DNA of 64,000 nt from DATKDP01 sp035546335 (GTDB taxonomy: Bacteria; Acidobacteriota; Thermoanaerobaculia; Gp7-AA8): NCBI GenBank assembly GCA_035546335.1, contig DATKDP010000101.1, forward strand, positions 10,065 through 74,064, read 5' to 3'. How positions within the stretch are numbered: position 1 is the first letter of the stretch; each line of letters opens with the position of its first letter. The notes under the pieces were generated by a model. The model was not told the DNA's origin. It saw only the letters and a list, made by a program, of their open reading frames with translations, and did not search any database. The position numbers were made by a program, and so were the translations under genes. Positions 51,753 to 59,299 of this stretch are shown here, in pieces.

Positions 51753-51805
51753 GGAGTTGGGAGTTGACTCGAAAAAGAAAAGGTGGAGTCGCCTCTCGTC
51801 GCTCC

Positions 51806-52222
51806 CTATAGCAGCTCGGATCCGGCGAAGAAGAACGCGATCTCGATCTGCGCGTTCTCGGCGGAATCGGATCCGTGGATTGCGTTGCGCTCGATCGATT
51901 CTCCGAATTCCTTCCGGATCGTTCCCTCGTCCGCCTTCGCCGGATCGGTCGCGCCCATCGTCCTGCGCAAGTGGGTGACGGCGTCGTCGCGCTCGAGCAC
52001 GGCAACGAAGACGGCCCCTGAGGTCATGTAGCGGACCAGATCGCCGAAAAAGGGGCGTTCCCGATGAACGGCATAGAACGCTTCCGCCTGCGCGGTGCTC
52101 AGGTTCAGTTTTCTGATGTTCATGATGCGAAACCCGGCGCTCTCGAGCCGCGCGAGGATGCGTGCTGTATTCCCTTTCTCCACGGAGTCGGGCTTGATGA
52201 TCGTGAGTGTTCTTTCTGGCAT
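51806..52222 (-). CDS. ndk: Nucleoside diphosphate kinase
   Basis: Ndk balances NTP pools by moving the gamma-phosphate through a phosphohistidine. The 138 residues are normal. ERTLTIIKPDSVEKGNTARI, SGFRIMNIRKL-type AGFRIMNIRKLNLSTAQAEA and the active-site RNAIHGSDSAENAQIEIAFF (catalytic His near residue 115) are diagnostic. It converges on the repeat region after rlpA. No clear partner gene is adjacent. Confidence 0.97.
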   Translation of the reverse strand: MPERTLTIIKPDSVEKGNTARILARLESAGFRIMNIRKLNLSTAQAEAFYAVHRERPFFGDLVRYMTSGAVFVAVLERDDAVTHLRRTMGATDPAKADEGTIRKEFGESIERNAIHGSDSAENAQIEIAFFFAGSELL

Positions 52223-52306
52223 GTCGTTCCTTCGGGGATGCGGCCTTGGCTGCGGCCGCTTCGCGCGGCGCGGATTATAGCAGTGCGCCTCGAGCCTGCC
52301 TGCATT

Positions 52307-54451
52307 TCAATGCACCGCGGGCCGGCTGCGGGCGGAAGTCAGCATGATCGGAGGCTGGCGTGGAATTCCGTCTGTCCGGGAGTCGACCGGCAGGTACATC
52401 GTGAAGACCGTTCCCTGGCCGGGAGCCGAGCGCACATCGATCGTTCCGTGGTGCAGCTCGATGAAGTTTCGTGTGAGCGACAGACCGAGTCCGGTTCCAC
52501 CGCGGCGGGCACGGCGCCCACCTTCCGCCTGATAGAACTCCTCGAAGATTCGCTCGAGCTCCTCTTCGGCCATCCCGACTCCCTGATCCTCCACCTCGAT
52601 CTTCACAGAGCCGCATCCCAGAGGCGAGCGCTCGGCGCCGGCAAAGGAGACCGCGAGTTGAACCGGGCCACCTGCAGGCGAAAACTTGACGGCATTCGAA
52701 AGGAGGTTGAAGAGAATCTGCTTGAGCCGCCCTTCGTCGAGGTGGACCTTCGGCACGTCGTCGCCGATGCTCGCCATGATCCGCACATTGGCTTCGGAGG
52801 CGAAGCCTTTCATGACACGCTCGACGGCGGCGATCGTATCGCGCAGATCGAAATGGTCCGGACGCAGTTCCATCCGCCCTGCCTCGATCTTCGACAGATC
52901 GAGAATGTCGTTGATGAGCTCGAGCAGATGGTTCCCCGCCGTCCGGATGTTTTCCAGGAACTTGTAGTGCCTCGGAGAGAGGAGACCCTGAGCGTACTCC
53001 AGCAGAACGCTGGAGAATCCGATGATCGAGTTGAGCGGCGTCCGCAGCTCGTGCGACATGTTCGCGAGAAACTGGTTCTTCGATCGGTCGGCAGCCATCA
53101 GTCGAAGATTCGTTTCGCGCAGCTCGTTGGTCCGATCCATGACACGCTGCTCGAGCGCGTAGGTCAGTCCTTCGAGATCCTTGTAAAGACGGGCATTCTC
53201 GATGGCCACAGCCGCCTGATTGGCGATCGAGGTCAGAAGAAGAACATCGTCGTTGGTGAAGACGTTCTTGTGATAGCTCTCGACGGCGATGACCCCGACG
53301 ACGCGGTCGCGAGCGATCATCGGAACCCCGAGCCACGATTCGGTCGCTTTGCTGTCGGCAACCGCCGCCAGACCGAGCCGGCGCTCTTCGGCGACACTGC
53401 CGACGAGAAGAGGCCGGCGATGCGAGATCACCCACGAGTTCAGACCTGCTCCGAGCGGGATTCTCTCCTTCGGAAGACGGACGCCGTCACGGATGTCGAG
53501 CGCGAATGAAAGCTCCTTCGCCTCCTCATCGAGCAGGGCGATGGAAAACAGTGAAACATCGACGATCTTCCTGCACTCGGTATAGATCGCCAGCAGCAGC
53601 TCGTCGGTGCTCAGCCGCAGAGAGATGGTCTTGCCGATGTTCGAGAGCGAAACCAGCCGCTTGACCTGCTGCTGGCTCCTGCTCCTGGTCACTGCGAGAT
53701 TCCGCGCGACCAGGTTCGCGAGGACACCGGTGAATGCGAGCGCCAGCACCGCAGGCCAGCCGATGCTGCCGTAGGAAAGCGCTACGCAGATCGCATACGG
53801 CAGTGTCATCAGATAGATCGCGCCGTCGATCAGAAGGAACCTGACCGTCGTCCGGATCGAGTAACCGTACGTGTGCATCACCCTCGCCATCACGAGATTG
53901 TTCGTCAGGATGAGAACCACTCCGCAGACGGCCGCCCTCGCGACTCCGGCCGGCGATGGCTCGATGAGCGGCGTCTGGCCACCGATCCGTTCGTACAGCC
54001 AGCTCGCAACCACCACCGGGAGCCCATAGGTACCGGCCAGTGCGAACGTCTTGACGTACTCGAGATTCGCGTCCTCCATTGCGATTCTCACGGGACCGAT
54101 ACCCCGAAGCGCGAGGTAGCGCGCGCCAACGGCAGTCACCACCGCAATCCAGGAGGAGAGAACGACTCCGAGAAGTGGAAACATCGCCATGCAGGCTGTG
54201 ATCAGCAGCGACGTGTAGACGAGATCCGTCAGCTCGAATCGCAGCAGGCCGAGCGACGCGGCGAAGAGCAGAAAAATGAGGATCAGAATCGGCGCGTCAC
54301 CGCCGAGCGCCGCGAGTATCGACCAGGTCTGCTCCCGATGCACGACCGTGGCGGCGAACAGCAGCAGCAGACCGAACGTCCCCTGGATCACGAAGACGCG
54401 GACGAGACGGTTTCGTGAATTGCTGGCGATGCTGTCGGGAACGGAGGTCAA
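52307..54451 (-). CDS. Membrane-bound GAF sensor histidine kinase
   Basis: The 714-residue kinase has an eight-helix membrane part (residues 17-250, MASE-like), a GAF domain (about 275-425, LVSLSNIGKTISLRLSTDEL), a short coiled coil, and the phosphotransfer domain with H467 in FLANMSHELRTPLNSIIGFS. The HATPase domain follows with N-box ILFNLLSNAVKFSPAGGPVQ, VEVEDQGVGMAEEELERIFE and GGTGLGLSLTRNFIELHHGT. There is no receiver domain and no response regulator next to it, so it is an orphan. The start is TTG with no good ribosome site, so the exact N-terminus is uncertain. Confidence 0.93.
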   Translation of the reverse strand: MTSVPDSIASNSRNRLVRVFVIQGTFGLLLLFAATVVHREQTWSILAALGGDAPILILIFLLFAASLGLLRFELTDLVYTSLLITACMAMFPLLGVVLSSWIAVVTAVGARYLALRGIGPVRIAMEDANLEYVKTFALAGTYGLPVVVASWLYERIGGQTPLIEPSPAGVARAAVCGVVLILTNNLVMARVMHTYGYSIRTTVRFLLIDGAIYLMTLPYAICVALSYGSIGWPAVLALAFTGVLANLVARNLAVTRSRSQQQVKRLVSLSNIGKTISLRLSTDELLLAIYTECRKIVDVSLFSIALLDEEAKELSFALDIRDGVRLPKERIPLGAGLNSWVISHRRPLLVGSVAEERRLGLAAVADSKATESWLGVPMIARDRVVGVIAVESYHKNVFTNDDVLLLTSIANQAAVAIENARLYKDLEGLTYALEQRVMDRTNELRETNLRLMAADRSKNQFLANMSHELRTPLNSIIGFSSVLLEYAQGLLSPRHYKFLENIRTAGNHLLELINDILDLSKIEAGRMELRPDHFDLRDTIAAVERVMKGFASEANVRIMASIGDDVPKVHLDEGRLKQILFNLLSNAVKFSPAGGPVQLAVSFAGAERSPLGCGSVKIEVEDQGVGMAEEELERIFEEFYQAEGGRRARRGGTGLGLSLTRNFIELHHGTIDVRSAPGQGTVFTMYLPVDSRTDGIPRQPPIMLTSARSRPAVH

Positions 54452-54567
54452 AGGGCGCCTTTTGCGGAAATCGTAGCATCAAGCCAGCCGGCCTCGAAAA
54501 CCTTCAGGCCGCGCAAGCCGGCCGCGACGCACGGGCGTGCGTTTCGCGTGGCACGTGTCTCGCGCGA

Positions 54568-54620
54568 CCGTCGGATTTCTCGTAGGGGCGAAGCATTTGC
54601 GCGCCGGCCGCGGCGCTTGC
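54568..54620. repeat. Degenerate copy of the 90-bp dispersed repeat
   Basis: TTCTCGTAGGGGCGAAGCAT and then TTGCGCGCCGGCCGCGG match the inverted copy at 18121-18145. The 269-bp gap between the kinase and the peptidase gene has nothing else I can name. Confidence 0.65.
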
Positions 54621-54720
54621 TCCTGCGCGGCCGACGGAGCTCCCGCTGTTTCGCCGCTCGCGCCATTGCAGTATCCTCTCGGTCGCACTCGCAACACCCA
54701 TCAGTGCACCGGAGGCTACC

Positions 54721-56418
54721 GTGAAACAGACCGCTCGTTCCGTTCTTCTGCTGATCGTCATCGCATCGCTCTCCGGATGTGTCCGGACTGCTCCGATGTC
54801 CACCCCTTCTGTCGCGGTCCACCCGCCGGTCGCGGCCGGCATCGGTCAGCGGCTGGCGCAGCTTCCGAAAACTCCGATCGACTACGATCGGTCCCTTCTC
54901 GACGAGAATGAACAACGCGTCGTCGCCAGGCTCGTCGAAGCCTCGCGGTTCATCGATCAGATCTTCTGGCTTCAGGTGTCCGAGAACAATCCGCGGTGGC
55001 GCACCGAGCTCGAGGCGGCGGCGCGATCCTCGGAAGCTCACCGCGACGCGCTCGCCTGGCTCATCAACATGAAAGGACCGTGGGATCGGCTGAAGGACGA
55101 CGAGCCGTTCGTACTCTCCGCAGGTCCGAAGCCCGAGGGTGCGGGGTTCTACCCGGCCGACATGACGAAGGAAGAGCTCGAGCGTTGGCTCGAGGCACAC
55201 CCCGAAGACAAAGAGTCCTTTCAGAGTCTCTTCACCGTGATCCGGCGCGAAGGTGGGAGGCTCGTGGCCATCCCCTATTCGAGTCACTACCGCGATCTTC
55301 TCGGTCAGGCAGCCGCCAGGATGCGCGAGGCAGCCGCCATGACGAACAACGCGTCGCTCCGCAACTACCTCACGACTCGAGCCGATGCCTTTTTCACCGA
55401 TGACTATTTCGCCTCGGACATCGCCTGGATGGATCTCGATTCGGACATCGAAGTGGTCATCGGTCCCTACGAGGTCTATGAGGACAGACTGTTCAACTAC
55501 AAGGCGTCGTTCGAATCGTTCGTCACCGCCGTGGACAAGGAGGAAACGAAGCGTCTCGACGTCTATACGAGCCACCTCCCGTCGATGGAGCGGAACCTCC
55601 CCATCGGCGACGAGCACAAAAACCCCAACCGCGGGACCGATTCGCCTCTCCGCGTCGTGCAGGAGATCTACACGGCGGGCGATGCGCGCCGCGGCGTCCA
55701 GACGGCTGCGTTCAATCTTCCGAACGACGAGCGGGTTCGCGAAGCGAAAGGCTCCAAGCAGGTTCTGCTCAGGAACGTGATGGAGGCGAAATACCGCACC
55801 ACCGGCCATCCGATCGCTCTTCGTGTGCTCGATCCGTCGCAGACGCATCTGGTCTCTTTCGATGCGTTCTTCAACAACGTTCTTTTCCACGAGCTGGCGC
55901 ATGGAATCGGACCGGGCATCATCGACGGCCCCGCGGGGGAGCGCGTCGAGGCTCGGATCCTGCTGAAGAACCTCTACTCGACCATCGAGGAAGCGAAGGC
56001 GGATGTGGCAGGGACATGGAGTCTGCTCTGGGCGATGGATCAGCGACTCGTCACCGACTTCGATCGGGAGACTCTCTTCGCCACCGAGGTCGGGCTCATG
56101 TTTCGAAGCATGCGCTTCGGTCTGACCGCGGCACACGGCCGCGGGAACGCGATTCAATGGAACTGGTATCGGGAGAAGGGAGCGATCGTCGCGGCGGCGG
56201 GAGGGCGCTTCAGGGTGGACATGGCCGTGATGCCGGAGTCTGTTCGTTCGCTGGCGCACGAGCTGCTCATGATCGAAGCGACCGGCGACTTCGAGCGGGC
56301 ACAGCGCCTGGTCGATCGTTACGGGCAATCGACCGCGGAGATCGAATCGGTCATCGCACGTCTGTCCGATCTGCCGGTCGATATCGACCCGATCTTCGTT
56401 GGTGCGGGTGAGCGGTGA
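54721..56418 (+). CDS. M49 (dipeptidyl-peptidase III)-like metallopeptidase, lipoprotein
   Basis: The 565-residue product has a lipoprotein signal (SVLLLIVIASLSGCVRT, lipid Cys near residue 20). Its zinc site is FFNNVLFHELAHGIGPGIID with H390, E391 and H394, followed by STIEEAKADVAG near residue 420 with the third ligand. The EEAKAD motif is typical of peptidase M49 and its bacterial relatives. True DPP III has HExxxH, while here the spacing is HExxH, as in bacterial M49-like proteins. It is probably an exopeptidase at the outer membrane. An unannotated variant of the GC hairpin follows the stop. Confidence 0.8.
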   Translation: MKQTARSVLLLIVIASLSGCVRTAPMSTPSVAVHPPVAAGIGQRLAQLPKTPIDYDRSLLDENEQRVVARLVEASRFIDQIFWLQVSENNPRWRTELEAAARSSEAHRDALAWLINMKGPWDRLKDDEPFVLSAGPKPEGAGFYPADMTKEELERWLEAHPEDKESFQSLFTVIRREGGRLVAIPYSSHYRDLLGQAAARMREAAAMTNNASLRNYLTTRADAFFTDDYFASDIAWMDLDSDIEVVIGPYEVYEDRLFNYKASFESFVTAVDKEETKRLDVYTSHLPSMERNLPIGDEHKNPNRGTDSPLRVVQEIYTAGDARRGVQTAAFNLPNDERVREAKGSKQVLLRNVMEAKYRTTGHPIALRVLDPSQTHLVSFDAFFNNVLFHELAHGIGPGIIDGPAGERVEARILLKNLYSTIEEAKADVAGTWSLLWAMDQRLVTDFDRETLFATEVGLMFRSMRFGLTAAHGRGNAIQWNWYREKGAIVAAAGGRFRVDMAVMPESVRSLAHELLMIEATGDFERAQRLVDRYGQSTAEIESVIARLSDLPVDIDPIFVGAGER

Positions 56419-56425
56419 GCGGCGA

Positions 56426-56456
56426 GGGGAGAGCGGGTGTCCCGCGCCCGCCTCCG
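56426..56456. repeat. 31-bp GC hairpin repeat, variant copy 4
   Basis: GGGGAGAGCGGGTGTCCCGC followed by GCCCGCCTCCG differs from the other three copies by two substitutions near the loop and end. It lies 8 bp after the M49-like gene and before the end of the TonB receptor gene. Confidence 0.7.
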
Positions 56457-56483
56457 GGTTGGAATCCCGCGCCCCCGTATGCT

Positions 56484-58865
56484 TCACCAGCCCACGGAAA
56501 GGAAGCCGAGCGCGCGGCGCTCCAGGATGTCTCCTCCGAACGCTTCCCGGTGCCGGTTGTTCAGCAGGTTGCTGACATTCGCTCCGACGCTCACCCGCGG
56601 CCCGAGGCGGTAGTTCGCGGTCAGATTCACGACGTCGTACTGCGGCACGACGCCCTGGAAGATTCCCGCAGCCCACGGAAATCCGTCGACCCATCGGTAT
56701 TTCACGGCGAGATCGAATAGGGAAGTCCGGTACGTGACGCCGGCGTTGAACTTGTGCTCGGGGGCATTCGGCAGCAGGACGTCGGTCGTGATCCGCTGTT
56801 CCTTCACGTCGAAATCGAACCACGAGTAGTTGAAGTCGAGCACCCAGCTGTTGCTCACGTAATAGTTGAATGACAGCTCCGCTCCCTGCGTGTCCACCTT
56901 GCCGCTGTTCGCGTACGAGAAGACGAACGCCGGACGTCCGTTGATCGTGGTCATCGCCGCGATCAACGACGGAGGGAGACTCCCACGGAGAACGGCGTTC
57001 AAGGTGGCTGCTGCCTGCGGTGAGAGTCCCGCCGGGGGCTGATAGGGCGGGAAGGCGGGATTGACCCCGGGCAGGAGATCGGTCACGAAATCCTCGACGC
57101 GATTGCGATAGAAATCGGCGGTGATGAACAGCTTGCTCCGGAGGATTCCGGTGTAGCCGATCTCGTATCCGGTGATCTTTTCGACCTCCAGAGCGGAATT
57201 TCCGAGCGCGAAAATCGGCGTCGGCGTGTTGAATCCGAGCGAGATGCCGCCCAGCAGAGGAGCCAGCGCAGCTTCGATCGGAGCGAGATTCACTGAGCCC
57301 GGCCCCGCCGGTGCGCGGAGGAAAAACTCGGAGTAGTTCGGTACCTGGAAGGCCTGGTTGTAGGAGGCGCGGATGGTCTGGTTCGGTACGAGCTCGTAGA
57401 CGAGCGATGCCTTGGGAGAGAGCTCTCCGTCATGAAGCGAGCTGTCGTCGTAGCGTCCCGCCACGACTCCCTTGAGAGTCGGCGTGAAGTTGTAGTCGAA
57501 CTGGGCGAAGACCGACTGGAAGTTCTCGTCCTTCTTCTCCGCCATCAGTGTCTGGATGCCCGCAGGGTTCGCCGTGTCGACGTTCTGCTTCTTGTAGTTG
57601 ACTCCGCCGACCAGTCTTCCCTTTCCGGCCAGCAGTTCGGTGTTCCCCTGGAGCTCGCCGCTGAGGTTGTACGAGTCTTCGAACAGAGCGCCGCCCGAGC
57701 TGAGCGCGATCTGATTGTTGGCATCGCGGGCGTCGTAATACGTCGAGAAATTCCAGTGCTGCGTATTGAGGTTGAAGCGCGCCCACGGCCGCGTCGAATC
57801 GGTCACCTGAACACGTCCGATGCCGGTCTGGAATGTCGGTCCTTCGACATCGGCGTAGCCTCCGTCGAGCGTCAGCAGCAGCCCGTTCTCGAAGTGCTTG
57901 TCGAGCCGAAGCCCGCCGTAGCTGATCTCGACCTCGTCCGCTGAGAGGGGCACACGCTCGAGAGCGAGGCCCGCGTATTCGGTCGTGACATTCCGCGCTC
58001 GCGTGAAGTCATCACTCTGCGCATACCCCCCAACGACACGGAAATACCAGTCGCTGCCGATCGCTCCGGCGTACCTGGCGTCACCACGGATGGTCGACAG
58101 CTCTCCAGCGGAAAGCTGAACCTTCCCTCCCTGACTGTATCGCGGCTGCCTGGTGGTCATGTTCAGCACGCCGTTGAATGCGCCCGCGCCGTAGAGCGCC
58201 GATCCCGGCCCGCGAACCAGCTCGACGTTGGCGATCTCGTCGAGCGGGAACGAGAGCGCCGCCCATTCCTGAGCGCCGAGGAATGCGATCGCCGGGTCGC
58301 GTCCGTCGATCAGGGTCAGGATGCGCCGGTTGAGTGAGCTGTTGAAACCGCGCGTGTTGAAATTGAAATCATAGAGTCCGCTCTGGGTGAAATCGACTCC
58401 CGGGGCGGATTCCAGGACGCGGGGAAGCTGCCCGGTCGCTGCCTCCGCCTGAATCGCTTCCTCCGGTATGGTCGTGATCGCGGCGGGAGCCTCGACGATC
58501 CGCTCAGCCTTTCGCGATGCCGAGTAAACGGTCACCGTGTCGGCGAACGTCAACCTCCAGTCGAGGATCTTGTCGGCCGTCGCGGTCGCTCCGGCGGTGA
58601 CCAGAATGCCTTCCTCCGAGTCGGCGCTTTCACCGGCGGAGAACGAGAGCGAATACCGTCCGGCTGGGACCGAGGAGAATACGAAGCGGCCGTTCCGATC
58701 GGTCAGTGTGGCCGCTCGCAGCTCGGTGATTACCACGACGACGCCGCCGATTCCGCTTCCATCCGGTCTGGTGACCCGGCCCGCGATCGCTCCGGTCTCG
58801 GCAGCCGGCGCTTGTGCCGTGAACAGAAGGAATGCAACAAGAACCACCACGAACACGTGACGCAT
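56484..58865 (-). CDS. TonB-dependent receptor with a carboxypeptidase-regulatory domain
   Basis: The 793-residue outer-membrane protein begins with a signal peptide (VFVVVLVAFLLFTAQAPAAE), a carboxypeptidase-regulatory beta domain (residues 25-100, GAIAGRVTRPDGSGIGGVVV), and a plug domain (about 115-235, VESAPGVDFT-type LPRVLESAPGVDFTQSGLYD, then VELVRGPGSALYGAGAFNGV). The barrel makes up the rest and ends in SVGW with an aromatic last residue. AGGAGG precedes the ATG. The regulatory domain is common in Bacteroidota and Acidobacteriota receptors. The ligand is unknown; no siderophore or glycan gene is adjacent. No TonB box is obvious near the plug. Confidence 0.94.
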   Translation of the reverse strand: MRHVFVVVLVAFLLFTAQAPAAETGAIAGRVTRPDGSGIGGVVVVITELRAATLTDRNGRFVFSSVPAGRYSLSFSAGESADSEEGILVTAGATATADKILDWRLTFADTVTVYSASRKAERIVEAPAAITTIPEEAIQAEAATGQLPRVLESAPGVDFTQSGLYDFNFNTRGFNSSLNRRILTLIDGRDPAIAFLGAQEWAALSFPLDEIANVELVRGPGSALYGAGAFNGVLNMTTRQPRYSQGGKVQLSAGELSTIRGDARYAGAIGSDWYFRVVGGYAQSDDFTRARNVTTEYAGLALERVPLSADEVEISYGGLRLDKHFENGLLLTLDGGYADVEGPTFQTGIGRVQVTDSTRPWARFNLNTQHWNFSTYYDARDANNQIALSSGGALFEDSYNLSGELQGNTELLAGKGRLVGGVNYKKQNVDTANPAGIQTLMAEKKDENFQSVFAQFDYNFTPTLKGVVAGRYDDSSLHDGELSPKASLVYELVPNQTIRASYNQAFQVPNYSEFFLRAPAGPGSVNLAPIEAALAPLLGGISLGFNTPTPIFALGNSALEVEKITGYEIGYTGILRSKLFITADFYRNRVEDFVTDLLPGVNPAFPPYQPPAGLSPQAAATLNAVLRGSLPPSLIAAMTTINGRPAFVFSYANSGKVDTQGAELSFNYYVSNSWVLDFNYSWFDFDVKEQRITTDVLLPNAPEHKFNAGVTYRTSLFDLAVKYRWVDGFPWAAGIFQGVVPQYDVVNLTANYRLGPRVSVGANVSNLLNNRHREAFGGDILERRALGFLSVGW

Positions 58866-58989
58866 ATAGCCTCCTAATTCCGCCCCGGGGGGCCCGAAAT
58901 CAATGGGCAGCGCACGCGGTGAGCCGAGGCGATTCGGGACATCGCGTCGAGCGGATTATCGCAGAAATTCAGTTGAAATGTCTGAAAAA

Positions 58990-59299
58990 GAGGGGCTAGA
59001 GGCTGGAGGCTGGGGACTGGGGACTGGGGACGAGAGACGAGAGGCGAGGGGCGAGGGGCGAGGGGCGAGAGGCGAGAGAGGAGAGGCTGGAGGCTGGGGA
59101 CGAGAGGCGAGGGGCGAGAGGCGAGAGAGGAGAGGCTGGAGGCTGGAGACTGGAGGCGAGACCCTCCCTCTTCTCTCCTCTCCGCGGCGCGACTGCTTTC
59201 CTCTCGTCTCTCGTCTCTCGCTTTCGTCCCTCGCCTCTCGTCTCTCGTCCCTCGTCTCTCGTCCCCAGCCTCCAGCCTCTAGCCGCTAGCCTCTAACCG
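58990..59299. repeat. Long inverted pair of heptanucleotide repeats
   Basis: The left part has GAGGCTG, GGGGACT and GAGACGA/GAGGCGA units; the right part has TCTCGTC/CCTCGCC units and CCAGCCT units at 59255-59285. The arrangement mirrors the 13.4 kb locus and is about 300 bp long, the largest in the window. It runs into the stop codon region of the GGDEF gene (minus strand, ending at 59293). The rest of the 427-bp gap shows nothing. Confidence 0.9.

Noticed and set aside
54448..56823. A 791-codon minus-strand frame opposite the M49-like gene.
   Set aside because: It is a shadow: the plus strand has a signal peptide, zinc motif and good start. The minus frame has none and overlaps the TonB receptor end.
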